NCBI GenBank assembly: GCA_028290705.1
Contig: JAQGJH010000115.1
Coordinates: 49,296-113,295, forward strand
From: Hyphomicrobiales bacterium
GTDB taxonomy: Bacteria; Pseudomonadota; Alphaproteobacteria; Rhizobiales; Beijerinckiaceae
DNA length: 64,000 nucleotides
Direction: 5' to 3'
Shown here piece by piece: positions 53,971-62,656 of the stretch (the first letter of the stretch is position 1; each line of letters opens with the position of its first letter). Below the pieces are notes generated by a model. The model was not told the origin of the DNA. It did not search any database and saw only the letters and a list, made by a program, of their open reading frames with translations. Position numbers and translations under genes: made by a program.

Positions 53971-54966
53971 TCATCCGATGAAGGCGGACACGCGTTCGAG
54001 TGATTCCGTACGGCCCCGCTCGGGACGGTCGAGGATGAGATAATGCGTAGTGTTGACCGGCTCCCAGATCTGCACGTCTTCGGCGTTGCAAAGATCCTCC
54101 TGCAGGGCAATGACATCCTCAGGCCGGGAGAAGTAATCCAGTTCCGGACGAATGATCATGACCTTGCAGGTGACCAGGCTGGCATGCACCAGCTTTTCGC
54201 CGCGACCGATGTGGAAACTGTCCTGAAGCATGCCGTTGGGGCTTCTGAACGTCACGGGGTCGCGCGTCGTCGAAGTCGGGTCCCCGTCGATCAAGGCCTG
54301 ACGGAACGCGGCCGCAACAGCAGGGTCGCGCCAGGCATCCTTGTCGTCGATTGGAATCGACTGATCCCATTTGTCGAGCAACATATCGAGCTTGTTGTAG
54401 GCATACCCGCCATATTGCTGGAAGTTGAAGTGGCCTGGACGAGCCGGATCCTCGAGCGGCGTGTTGCGATACCGCGGAAAGCTCGTACCCCCGCCATAGA
54501 TGGCGTTGTAGAGCACGATATGGCTCACCTTCTCGGGCCACAGCGCTGCATACATGATCAGGATCGTCGCGCCGACGCCCCACCCCATCAAGGCGACCCG
54601 GTCAGCGCCGCTCGTGTTTCTCAAAGCATCCACGGCTGCGTCGATATCGCGTGTGATTTCGAGCCCCCGGGCCAATGGCCGCGATTCCTCAGGCGGACGC
54701 GACATCGCTTCCGGTCGGTCGGATTGGCCGTAACCGCGCGCGTCCGGCACGAAGCAGATGTGCCCACGTCGAGCGAGATCGGCTGCAAATGATCCATTCT
54801 CGACGGGCAGATCGAATTCGCTGATGCCGGGTATGCGCGTGCCATGCATCAACACGATCGGGGTTCTGTCCGCTCTCTCGCCTGCGGCCGGCCGCACTTC
54901 GCGGATCGCGATGTTCAATCCATCGACTGCGCGAACCTTGAAGTCACGCCGTAACACCTGGGTCAT
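53971..54966 (-). CDS. Alpha/beta-hydrolase fold protein lacking the usual nucleophile Ser
   Basis: 331 aa from ATG 54966, with GGAGA 5 nt upstream; a TTG at 54978 is unlikely. The fold is clear: VLMHGTRIPG (oxyanion loop) near residue 38, then DARGYGQSDRPE, and a His near the end in NTTHYLIL. At the nucleophile elbow the text is MGWGVGA, so Gly130 replaces the expected Ser (codon GGC at 54577-54579). The acid (LDYFSRPED) and His remain. It may not be a hydrolase; it could be a non-hydrolytic lyase or binding protein. It follows the amidohydrolase by 24 nt. Confidence 0.85.
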   Translation of the reverse strand: MTQVLRRDFKVRAVDGLNIAIREVRPAAGERADRTPIVLMHGTRIPGISEFDLPVENGSFAADLARRGHICFVPDARGYGQSDRPEAMSRPPEESRPLARGLEITRDIDAAVDALRNTSGADRVALMGWGVGATILIMYAALWPEKVSHIVLYNAIYGGGTSFPRYRNTPLEDPARPGHFNFQQYGGYAYNKLDMLLDKWDQSIPIDDKDAWRDPAVAAAFRQALIDGDPTSTTRDPVTFRSPNGMLQDSFHIGRGEKLVHASLVTCKVMIIRPELDYFSRPEDVIALQEDLCNAEDVQIWEPVNTTHYLILDRPERGRTESLERVSAFIG

Positions 54967-54990
54967 CTGGGTCTCCAATCGGACAGCGCG

Positions 54991-55818
54991 TCAGCTGAAG
55001 TAGAATTTCAAGGCTGTGCGATCGATCTCCTGCCGCGCCACCTCATCTGGAACGTTCACTGCGTAATCCTCCAGCGTTCGCCGGTAGTCCATGCGGTCCT
55101 CGAAGGCGGCGAAAGGCCAGTCGCTCCCCCATAACAGACGTTCAGGACCCGCGTGGGAGAGAAGTCTTGCGGCCAGCGCCGAGGCTGCACCCTCGGGGGC
55201 TATGCGAAACGGGGCTGACAGTTTCACCCAGCATCGCCCGCCGTCTACGGCGCGGAGAACAGCGCGAAACTCCTCGGATTCAGCGGTTTCCATCGGATTG
55301 GGCCGACCGAAGTGATCGATCACCAGCCTCGGGCCGGCCGCCAGGATGGGATCGATGAAGCGCGCGAGCCGCGGACCCTCATCATGAAGATGCACATGCC
55401 AACCAAGGTCGGCTGCCCTGCGCATGAGGCGGCGATATTCGAAGCTCGTGAGATCAGGCGGCGACGAGACGTTGCGGAACTGGAAGCGCAGGCCGACCAC
55501 ACCCTCGTCACGCATGCGCTGCATCGCATAGAGATCGATCGATGGATCGACGATCACGGTCGTGCGCAGGCGCTTGTTTCCTCGCACCGCCTCGAGGGCA
55601 TAGTCGTTGTAGTCCCCATAGATGCTGGCGGCGGCCAGCACGGCGAAATGCACGCCATGCGCGTCGAGTGCGGCGAGATAATCCTCCAGCGGAGCATCGC
55701 TTGGCGGCAGATGCCACGCCGTGTCGCTCGCCGGCATGCTGCGCGTGTAGATGTGAGCGTGACAATCGACGAGTGGCCGTGCGGCGATGGCCGTGGGTGG
55801 AGATGACACGAGGCTCAC
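54991..55818 (-). CDS. Amidohydrolase-family lactonase (LigI-like)
   Basis: 275 aa from GTG 55818, overlapping the upstream esterase stop by GTGA, which supports this start over an upstream ORF extension. The barrel motif LVDCHAHIY is near residue 17, LGWHVHLHDEGPRL near 140, VIDHFGRPN near 168, and the catalytic Asp in LLWGSDWPF near 230. It resembles 2-pyrone-4,6-dicarboxylate lactonase and gluconolactone-type amidohydrolases of COG3618. It probably opens a lactone ring. Context: two alpha/beta hydrolases on either side. Confidence 0.85.
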   Translation of the reverse strand: MSLVSSPPTAIAARPLVDCHAHIYTRSMPASDTAWHLPPSDAPLEDYLAALDAHGVHFAVLAAASIYGDYNDYALEAVRGNKRLRTTVIVDPSIDLYAMQRMRDEGVVGLRFQFRNVSSPPDLTSFEYRRLMRRAADLGWHVHLHDEGPRLARFIDPILAAGPRLVIDHFGRPNPMETAESEEFRAVLRAVDGGRCWVKLSAPFRIAPEGAASALAARLLSHAGPERLLWGSDWPFAAFEDRMDYRRTLEDYAVNVPDEVARQEIDRTALKFYFS

Positions 55819-56852
55819 GGCTCGACCAGCCCTCGACCGACCAGCCATTTCTGAATCTGGTCGGCGACGTCGCGGTTGTTGCGATCCATCATCAGCATGT
55901 GCGAGTTGCCCTTGATTCCGAGCTTGGGCAGATCGATGACGTCGCCGCTTCCCCCGGCCGCCTTCAAGGCAGCCAGATAGGCGAGCACATTCTTGCTGTA
56001 GGCGACCCAGCGCGGATCCTGCTCGATGTAGTCTCCAAAGACGGTCAGCACCGGCACGTTCTTGAGCGACGCTGCACCTTTTGCCGGCCCGGCGCTTGCT
56101 GGCTCCACAGCAACCAGCGCCTTGACCTTGTCCGGCCTCGCTTCCGCAGCCCTGAAGCCAAAGAAACCGCCTTGACTATGGGCGAGGATCACGCATGGGC
56201 AGACTTTGTCGATGAGTGCAAGATAAGCCTGCAACACGGCGTCGTCCGTCGAGAGCCAGCGCGGCACGATCTGCTTCGTGAACGCATCGAAGGCTTCGAC
56301 AGGAAACTGGTTTCCGGGCAGCAGCTTCCGCTTCGCCGGGTCGGCGTCGAAGGATCCCGGGCCGGGCCCGATCCGGAATCTTTCCCACGGATCGGTCTGC
56401 GTCAGAAACAGCGGCGGCGCGTTCCAGATGTCAGGCGATGCGAAGCCCGAACGGCCACGTTCCACCGCATCCGTGACATACACGTCCCAACCTTTGCGGA
56501 TGAACATGTCGCGCCAGCCCTCACGCCCATCCGGCGTAGTCTCGTAGGTCGCACCGGTGAGCCCTCCCCCGTGCCACATCAAGATCGGGTAGCGAGCCTT
56601 CTTGTTCTGCACGAGAAAATACTGCGCATACATGTGCTCGACCTGGTACCGGCCGTTGGGATCGAGCTTGGACGTCGGCCCTCCGGGAACACGCACGATG
56701 TCGCGCACGGGTTGCCCTGTCAGTTCAACGATGCGCCCGCCAACGTGAAAAGATCCCATGTCTCGCAACTGGATCGGCTCTGCGGCCGACGCGACAGTCA
56801 TCCAAGCGAGAGTCATCGCTCCCGCCAGAAACCCCGAGCCCGTAGCGCGCAT
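55815..56852 (-). CDS. Secreted alpha/beta-hydrolase (esterase)
   Basis: 345 aa from ATG 56852, with GGGAGGGC 5 nt upstream; the ORF extends to 56957 without support. A signal peptide (GFLAGAMTLAWMTVASAAEP) sends it to the periplasm. VILAHSQGGFFGFRAAEARP near residue 235 gives the nucleophile Ser. The final region LGIKGNSHMLMMDRNNRDVA holds the His. It would release an alcohol or acid from an ester before import by the binding protein at the operon end. First gene of the leftward operon, divergent from the LysR gene. Confidence 0.85.
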   Translation of the reverse strand: MRATGSGFLAGAMTLAWMTVASAAEPIQLRDMGSFHVGGRIVELTGQPVRDIVRVPGGPTSKLDPNGRYQVEHMYAQYFLVQNKKARYPILMWHGGGLTGATYETTPDGREGWRDMFIRKGWDVYVTDAVERGRSGFASPDIWNAPPLFLTQTDPWERFRIGPGPGSFDADPAKRKLLPGNQFPVEAFDAFTKQIVPRWLSTDDAVLQAYLALIDKVCPCVILAHSQGGFFGFRAAEARPDKVKALVAVEPASAGPAKGAASLKNVPVLTVFGDYIEQDPRWVAYSKNVLAYLAALKAAGGSGDVIDLPKLGIKGNSHMLMMDRNNRDVADQIQKWLVGRGLVEP

Positions 56853-57009
56853 GGCGCCCTCCCTGAATATGGGCGGAACTCGCTTCCTCGGCATAAACCT
56901 CGGGGCGGCCCACCGCTTGACGTTCCACATCATGAGCCCGAAAGACCATAGAGGCACTTCAAAAAGCGAACCGGGGCTATAAAATTTGCGCCAGCATCAG
57001 GAGGCCTCG

Positions 57010-58254
57010 ATGGATAGGAGCGACTTCCCCGACCTCAAGAAGCTGCGAACGTTCGACGCCGCGGCGCGCCTCGGCTCACTCGTGGCGGCGGCGCAGGAAC
57101 TGCGCATCAGCCAGCCGGCCGTGACCTATCTGATCGGTCGGCTGGAAACAGAAATCGGCGTGCGACTTCTCGATCGCGATCCACACGGCAGCCACCTCAA
57201 CGCGAAAGGCCGAGCTTTCGCTGGGCGAGCCCGCAGGTTTCTCGATCTGCTTCGAACAGCCGTGGAAGACTGCGTGGGACGATCAAGCGCGGACCGCAGG
57301 CTCACGGCCATCTGCGATCGCATGACGCAGACACAGTGCCGCAGCATGACGGCACTTTGGCGCGCGGATGATCTCCGATCTGCCGCACTGCAACTGCGAG
57401 TCAACCGACAAGCGATCGTGAAAGCCGTGCGATCTCTGGAAACCTTGATGGATGTCGTCCTCGTCGAACCGACCCCGGCCGGCCCGTCTCTCAATGCCCA
57501 AGGGCGGGAGTTCAGCCGTAAACTTACGTTGGCCGCGCAGGAAATCGCCGCTGGACTTCAAATCATCGGCTCGGATCGGGCGCTCGGGACCCATGGCCTG
57601 CGCGTTGGCGCCCTGGTTTTGTCGCCGCGCCTTCCCCTCGCCGAAGCCATCCACGCATGCGCCGGTTCTGATCCACGGCAATCAATCGAAATCGTGGAAG
57701 GCGCCTACGAAGAACTCGCCGTGCTTCTTCGGTCCGGGTCGATCGACGTCATCTTCGGGGCGCTGCGCGATCCGCCACCATTCGCCGATCTGACCGAAAG
57801 CCGCCTTTACGAGGATCCTTACGTGATCGCATGCCGGCGCGGACATCCGCTGACAGCCCACAAGCGAATCAAGCCGCAAGATCTCGTGGGATCGGAATTC
57901 ATCATCGCGACCGCGGGTCTGCGACACGACGTCCTGCAGCGACTTCTCAAGGAGTGGAAAATCGCCGCGTCGCCGCAAATCCACACGAACTGGCTCCCAA
58001 CCATCACCGCCCTGCTGAAGTCGAGCGACCGGCTGGCGATTCTGTCCCAATGGCACATAGATGCCGATGGCGCGCACGAACTGCAGGCGCTTCCAATCAC
58101 AGAGGTGCCTCACGATACGCGCTGGGTCGGGCTGACGACCCGCGCCTCATGGTGGCCAACGCCGTTCCAGGACCGTTTCATCGAAGCGCTGTCACACGGG
58201 CCGAACCCATCGGGCCAACAGCAACCGACGGAGACGACGAGCTTCATTGACTAA
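57010..58254 (+). CDS. LysR-type regulator with two tandem HTH modules
   Basis: 414 aa from ATG 57010, with AGGAGG 5 nt upstream. LysR proteins are usually about 300 aa. Here a first winged-helix (about residues 10-70; AARLGSLVAAAQELRISQPA) is followed by a second (about 110-170; ADDLRSAALQLRVNRQAIVK). Both end in matching text (LNAKGRAF and LNAQGREF). The ligand domain follows (LRVGALVLSPRLPLAEAIHA, then DVIFGALRDPP). It is divergent from the esterase/lactonase operon and probably controls it. The ligand is likely a pathway intermediate. Confidence 0.9.
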   Translation: MDRSDFPDLKKLRTFDAAARLGSLVAAAQELRISQPAVTYLIGRLETEIGVRLLDRDPHGSHLNAKGRAFAGRARRFLDLLRTAVEDCVGRSSADRRLTAICDRMTQTQCRSMTALWRADDLRSAALQLRVNRQAIVKAVRSLETLMDVVLVEPTPAGPSLNAQGREFSRKLTLAAQEIAAGLQIIGSDRALGTHGLRVGALVLSPRLPLAEAIHACAGSDPRQSIEIVEGAYEELAVLLRSGSIDVIFGALRDPPPFADLTESRLYEDPYVIACRRGHPLTAHKRIKPQDLVGSEFIIATAGLRHDVLQRLLKEWKIAASPQIHTNWLPTITALLKSSDRLAILSQWHIDADGAHELQALPITEVPHDTRWVGLTTRASWWPTPFQDRFIEALSHGPNPSGQQQPTETTSFID

Positions 58255-58360
58255 GGGGCAAGATGCCGTCGTTCAGCAGCGCCAGCAGGGTCAATGCGGT
58301 CGTGAGAACCGCCATGGTCATCTCGCCTGCCGCCGGGCGGAAGAAAACCCGCACTCTCAT
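58244..58360 (-). CDS. Small membrane ORF, 38 aa
   Basis: The ATG at 58360 overlaps the previous stop (ATGA, 58357-58360). The 38-aa product has a basic start (MRVRVFFRPAAGE), a hydrophobic segment (MTMAVLTTALTLLALLNDGI) and a stop at 58244, convergent with the LysR gene by 11 nt. It is plausible as a translationally coupled mini-protein, but too short to prove. An internal ATG would give a 25-aa peptide. Confidence 0.4.
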   Translation of the reverse strand: MRVRVFFRPAAGEMTMAVLTTALTLLALLNDGILPLSQ

Positions 58361-58677
58361 GCCTCCCCGGCCGGCTGCATGACGCGCAAATCGAAGGGGA
58401 TCGGCACGACAGCCTGCTGCGCGAGAGCCGCACCGAGCATGTCGAGGTCGCATGTTGCATCCGGCTGCCAGCCACACGGGCAATGAGGATCTTGCACATG
58501 TGCCGCAGCCATGTCGCGATACAAGGCGCCAAGCGCTTCGGCAGCGAGACGCATGACCAGCATGGGGTGCAGCTGCGCGCCATGCTGCACGCGCGTAAAT
58601 GCCGACGTCATCGTCTGGTGCAGATCGCTGCGCGCCACGTCGACGCGAAAATCGAAGTTTGATCGCCGATGATCCAT
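58357..58677 (-). CDS. Small hypothetical protein, 106 aa
   Basis: ATG 58677 with AGGAG 7 nt upstream. The sequence has FDFRVDVARSDLHQTMTSAF at the N-terminus and a Cys/His segment, HVQDPHCPCGWQPDATCDLD, near residue 65, giving three cysteines and His that could bind a metal. No membrane segment or known domain. It follows the 71-aa gene by 53 nt on the same strand. Function unknown. Confidence 0.55.
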   Translation of the reverse strand: MDHRRSNFDFRVDVARSDLHQTMTSAFTRVQHGAQLHPMLVMRLAAEALGALYRDMAAAHVQDPHCPCGWQPDATCDLDMLGAALAQQAVVPIPFDLRVMQPAGEA

Positions 58678-58730
58678 CGGGCCGCTCCTGTTGTGCGATG
58701 AAACCGCAATTGGGCCGTTCAGGCGGACGG

Positions 58731-58946
58731 CTAGCGTCCGTGCGCGCCACGAAAAACCGATTCCACGCGCAGGCCGTGCAAGGTGTCGGACAATCTGTGC
58801 ACGGCTTCGCGCAGATCGCTCTCGCTGGCCGCATCCGGCATGTCGCTGCCGACATCGAGGACCAGTCGCGAATAGTCGCCGAGCGCAAATTCGAGGGCGC
58901 AGCAGAGTTCATCTTCCGACATCGAGCCAACATTTTCCTTCGACAT
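58731..58946 (-). CDS. Small acidic hypothetical protein, 71 aa
   Basis: ATG 58946 with GGAG about 9 nt upstream. The 71-aa product is acidic and helical (SMSEDELCCALEFALGDYSR, then ESDLREAVHRLSDTLHGLRV), with two adjacent Cys. No signal peptide or known domain. It is the first of three small leftward genes (58946, 58677, 58360). Longer ORFs over the same bases (to 59159) carry no ribosome site. Confidence 0.5.
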   Translation of the reverse strand: MSKENVGSMSEDELCCALEFALGDYSRLVLDVGSDMPDAASESDLREAVHRLSDTLHGLRVESVFRGAHGR

Positions 58947-59374
58947 GACCGATCGCTCCGGATTGAGGCAAATGACGAACAGGAAGGGGCCACCTCGAGG
59001 AGGGCAGCCCCTTCCACGATGCGCAAGTGACTGGAGACCACTTGCCGCATGTACGGGCCTAAATTGGCCGTTGCCTCGAACGCTGCGCGTCAGGGACAAC
59101 GGCCTGGACGTCCCCCGGGAGAAGAACGCCGCTGCGGATTTTTCTACCAGCCGCCTCACGGCTGAAGAAGAGCCGCTGCAATGATTATAAAGCCGCTAAA
59201 CTGCAGCCGCCCGCACGCCGGCAAGTTTTCGCGCCCGTTCGAGCAAGGTCGATGTCGATGTCGAACAATCCGGGCGACGGCTGCGTTTGCTTATGCGGAA
59301 TTCACAAGTAGTGTAGGCGACGGAACGAAGGCTAGGCCTTCCGGATTTGACCCGGGATCATGGAGGTGCGGTGG
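58947..59374. other. 428-nt non-coding gap between the small leftward genes and mrpA
   Basis: No gene is supported here. It holds two hairpins: GAAGGGG (58983-58989) with CCCCTTC (59008-59014), and GCAAGTG (59023-59029) with CACTTGC (59039-59045). Both lie in the leader of the 58946 gene. A short run GTCGAT-GTCGAT-GTCGA lies at 59248-59264. The mrpA promoter must be in the right half. Nothing else is seen. Confidence 0.5.
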
Positions 59375-62287
59375 GTGTCGAATGAGTTGCTGGCTTGGTT
59401 TCCGCTCATTCCTCTTTTAGGTGCGACTCTCCCGCTGCTGTTTGCACGGGCGGGCCGAAATGCATGCGCCGTCGTCACCGGCGCCGTGTCACTGAGCGCT
59501 CTGGCGCTGCTGCTCGTCGCCGCGTCTTCGCTGCAGATCGGGCAGTCCCGCTCGGTCAGCTTCGAATGGCTTCCGCAGGTCGGTCTCTCCTATGCCATCC
59601 TGCTGGACGGGCTGGGGGTGTTTTTCGCCGGAATCATTTTGGTGATCGGGCTCCTCATCATCGTCTACGCACGCTTCTATCTGTCGACCCGTGAGCCGAT
59701 TGGTCGCTTCTACGCCTATCTGCTGCTGTTTCAGGGCGCGATGCTGGGCGTGGTACTCAGCGACAACATCCTCTTGCTCGTCGTTTTCTGGGAGCTCACG
59801 AGTCTCTCGTCTTTCCTGCTCATAGGATTTTGGCGTCACGTGCCCGAAGGCCGCCAGGGCGCCCGCATGGCTCTCGTCGTCACGGGTGGCGGCGGCCTTC
59901 TGCTCATGGCGGGCTTCATTCTCCTGGGACAGATCGCCGGATCCTACGAACTCAGCACCATTCTCACGCGCGGCGAGCAGGTTCGGTCGTCACCGCTCTA
60001 CCTGCCCATGCTCCTGCTGGTCCTCGCCGGCGCGTTCACGAAGTCCGCGCAATTTCCATTTCACTTCTGGCTGCCACATGCCATGGCGGCGCCGACGCCG
60101 GTGTCGGCTTATCTTCACTCCGCCACCATGGTGAAGGCCGGAGTGTTTCTGCTGGCCAGATTATGGCCCATCCTCGCCGGCACAGACGCCTGGTTTCTCA
60201 TCGTCACAGGCGTCGGACTCGTCACCATGCTGGTCGGCGCCTGGATTGCGCTTTTCAAGGACGATTTGAAAGCAATCCTGGCCTATTCGACGGTCAGTCA
60301 TCTCGGATTGATGACCATGCTGCTGGGCTTCGGCACGCGCATGGCGGCTGTCGCGGCCGTGTTCCACATTCTCAATCATGCCTTGTTCAAGGCCGCGCTG
60401 TTCATGAGCGCCGGCATCGTCGATCACGAGGCTGGCACGCGTGACGTTCGTCGTTTGGGCGGGCTGGCGCGTTTGATGCCAATCAGCGCAGGTCTCGCCA
60501 TCGTGGCGTCGGCCTCCATGGCGGGGCTGCCATTTCTCAATGGTTTCCTGTCGAAGGAGATGATGCTCGAGGAGGCGGCGCACACGACCTATGCGGGAAC
60601 AGGCTGGCTGCTGCCCGCGCTGGCGACGCTCGGAGCGGTGCTGTCGGTCGCTTACTCGGCACGCCTCGCCATCGCCACTTACATGGGCCCGAAGCGCTCC
60701 GATTATCCGCAGCTCCCGCACGATCCACCGCTGGGTCTTTGGGCGCCGGTTGCGGTCCTGATCGTTCCCGTCGTCGTCATCGGCCTGGCCCCCGCCTGGC
60801 TGGCAGGGCCTCTCGTGGCGCTCACCGCCCAGGCGGTCATCGGCTCTGCCGCGCTGCCGGATTATCACCTGTCTTTGTGGCACGGCTTCACGCCCGCGCT
60901 TTACATGAGCCTGATCGCCTTCGCGGTCGGCTTCGGTCTCGTGGCAAGACAGGCCATGGTCGACGGCGTCCGCCGGCGTTTCGTCAGGCCCGAAGCGAAA
61001 CGAATGTTCGACGTCGCCACCGAGACACTGATTGCCGCCGCGCAGAAGATCACCGATGGCCTGCATACCAACTCGTTGCCTCGCTACCTGGCATTCATCT
61101 TCGCGACAATTCTGATCGTCGGAGCCGCCGGCTACGGCGCTGGAGCCGCGCTGACGGGGCCGCGCCCCCTGTTGCCGGTCAACCTGCCGTCGCTCGTCGT
61201 ATGGGCAGCCCTGGCGCTCACCTGCGGCGTTGTGGTTCTCACGCACGCGAACCGCTTGCTGACCCTCATTCTGACGAGCGTCGTCGGCCTGGCGGTTTCG
61301 CTGGCCTTTGTCCAATTCTCCGCCCCGGATCTGGCGCTGACGCAAATCTCGGTCGAAGTGGTCACGACCGTGCTGCTCCTGCTGGCTCTCAACCTGCTGC
61401 CGCGCGTCACACTGACCGAATTCAGCGCGCTGCGCCGCATGCGGGACGGAGCGATTGCGATATTGGGCGGCCTCGGGGCGGCCGCGCTGGCCTTCGCGGT
61501 CATGACACGCGATGTCGCATCCATCTCCGATTACCATCTCGCTCAGTCGAAGCCCGGCGGCGGCGGCACCAACGTCGTCAATGTCATCCTGGTGGATTTC
61601 CGCGGCTTCGACACGTTCGGCGAAATCATCGTCCTGTGCATCGCTGCGCTGTCGATCTACGCCCTGCTCAGCGGCGCGCTCCGGGGAACGGCCGCCAAGC
61701 GGCTCGCCGGCATGCTGCAAGCCGAAGAGGCTGCGGATGCGCATCCGTTGCTGCTCGTCGTGGTCACGCGCGTGCTGCTGCCGCTCGCCATCACCGTCGG
61801 GGCGTTTATTTTCCTGCGCGGCCACAATCAACCAGGAGGCGGTTTCATCGCGGGCCTCGTCGTGGCGATCGCCTTCGTCATGCAGGCGGTGGCGAGCGGC
61901 CACGCCTGGGCGGTGGCCAGACAAAGGATCGACGCTCACACCATGCTGGGCCTCGGCGTCCTGATCGCCGGCCTCACCGGCCTGACATCCATCTTGTTGG
62001 CCAGCCCCTTTCTCACGAGCGCCTTCGATTATTTCAGCCTGCCGCTGATCGGCAGCTTCGAACTCGCGTCCGCCATGGCGTTCGACCTCGGTGTCTTCCT
62101 CGCGGTGGTGGGAACCGTCATCCTGTCGCTATCGCAGATCGCTCGCGTGCAGGCGCGGGCCGAACGCAAACCCGTGCCCCAGGGCCCGTCCGACATTCCC
62201 CTGGCCCGTTCACCATCGGCAGCCGCGCAGGTGTCGTCCGCGTCCCAGGCGGCTCCGGTCGCCAATGCCATTCGGGGAGACCTATAA
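59375..62287 (+). CDS. mrpA: Fused MrpA/MrpB subunit of monovalent cation/proton antiporter
   Basis: 970 aa from GTG 59375, 5 nt after GGAGGTG (59363-59369); ATG 59360 is an alternative but lies before that site. The N-terminal part is NuoL/MrpA-like with many helices (VVFWELTSLSSFLLIGFWRH; AMAAPTPVSAYLHSATMVKA). The C-terminal 150 residues read as MrpB (FIFLRGHNQPGGGFIAGLVV). Fusion of A and B is usual in rhizobia and Pseudomonas (PhaAB). It exchanges Na+ or K+ for H+ and gives alkali or salt tolerance. First gene of the mrpAB-C-D operon. Confidence 0.95.
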   Translation: MSNELLAWFPLIPLLGATLPLLFARAGRNACAVVTGAVSLSALALLLVAASSLQIGQSRSVSFEWLPQVGLSYAILLDGLGVFFAGIILVIGLLIIVYARFYLSTREPIGRFYAYLLLFQGAMLGVVLSDNILLLVVFWELTSLSSFLLIGFWRHVPEGRQGARMALVVTGGGGLLLMAGFILLGQIAGSYELSTILTRGEQVRSSPLYLPMLLLVLAGAFTKSAQFPFHFWLPHAMAAPTPVSAYLHSATMVKAGVFLLARLWPILAGTDAWFLIVTGVGLVTMLVGAWIALFKDDLKAILAYSTVSHLGLMTMLLGFGTRMAAVAAVFHILNHALFKAALFMSAGIVDHEAGTRDVRRLGGLARLMPISAGLAIVASASMAGLPFLNGFLSKEMMLEEAAHTTYAGTGWLLPALATLGAVLSVAYSARLAIATYMGPKRSDYPQLPHDPPLGLWAPVAVLIVPVVVIGLAPAWLAGPLVALTAQAVIGSAALPDYHLSLWHGFTPALYMSLIAFAVGFGLVARQAMVDGVRRRFVRPEAKRMFDVATETLIAAAQKITDGLHTNSLPRYLAFIFATILIVGAAGYGAGAALTGPRPLLPVNLPSLVVWAALALTCGVVVLTHANRLLTLILTSVVGLAVSLAFVQFSAPDLALTQISVEVVTTVLLLLALNLLPRVTLTEFSALRRMRDGAIAILGGLGAAALAFAVMTRDVASISDYHLAQSKPGGGGTNVVNVILVDFRGFDTFGEIIVLCIAALSIYALLSGALRGTAAKRLAGMLQAEEAADAHPLLLVVVTRVLLPLAITVGAFIFLRGHNQPGGGFIAGLVVAIAFVMQAVASGHAWAVARQRIDAHTMLGLGVLIAGLTGLTSILLASPFLTSAFDYFSLPLIGSFELASAMAFDLGVFLAVVGTVILSLSQIARVQARAERKPVPQGPSDIPLARSPSAAAQVSSASQAAPVANAIRGDL

Positions 62288-62656
62288 GTGGAATTTCTCG
62301 TCGCCACCGCGATCGGCCTTCTGACGGCAACGGGCCTTTATCTCGCGCTGAGAGGCCACTCGTTCCCGGTCATTCTCGGCACGGTGTTCTTGTCCTACGC
62401 CGTCAATCTGTTTCTCTTCGCCATGGGCCGCCTCGCCGTGGATAAGGCCCCGATTGTCGCCGAGGCCGCGCCTTATGCTGATCCCCTGCCCCAGGCGCTG
62501 GTCCTCACCGCCATCGTCATCTCGTTCGGCATGACGGCGCTCTTCGTAGTGCTGGCCCTGCGCGGGTACCTGGAGACGGGCTCGGACCGCGTCGATACGC
62601 TGAACGACGACGGCAACGAACCAGAACAGCGCACGAGCGGAGGCCACACCACGTGA
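62288..62656 (+). CDS. mrpC: Mrp antiporter subunit C
   Basis: 122 aa from GTG 62288, immediately after the MrpA stop. Three helices with NuoK-like text (FPVILGTVFLSYAVNLFLFA; DPLPQALVLTAIVISFGMTA). It is part of the antiporter's membrane domain. Its stop overlaps the mrpD start (GTGA), so translation is coupled. Confidence 0.95.
   Translation: MEFLVATAIGLLTATGLYLALRGHSFPVILGTVFLSYAVNLFLFAMGRLAVDKAPIVAEAAPYADPLPQALVLTAIVISFGMTALFVVLALRGYLETGSDRVDTLNDDGNEPEQRTSGGHTT

Noticed and set aside
59248..59264. Short GTCGAT repeat as a possible regulatory array
   Set aside because: Less than three full copies, no conserved spacing, likely chance.
60161..61939. Open frame of 592 codons opposite mrpA, rich in Asp, Arg and Gln
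   Set aside because: It is antisense to a multi-helix antiporter gene; hydrophobic helices give Gln/Asp/Arg-rich shadow frames.
60739..62445. Open frame of 568 codons in a second frame of mrpA
   Set aside because: Arg-rich, repetitive composition and total overlap with MrpA; no motifs.
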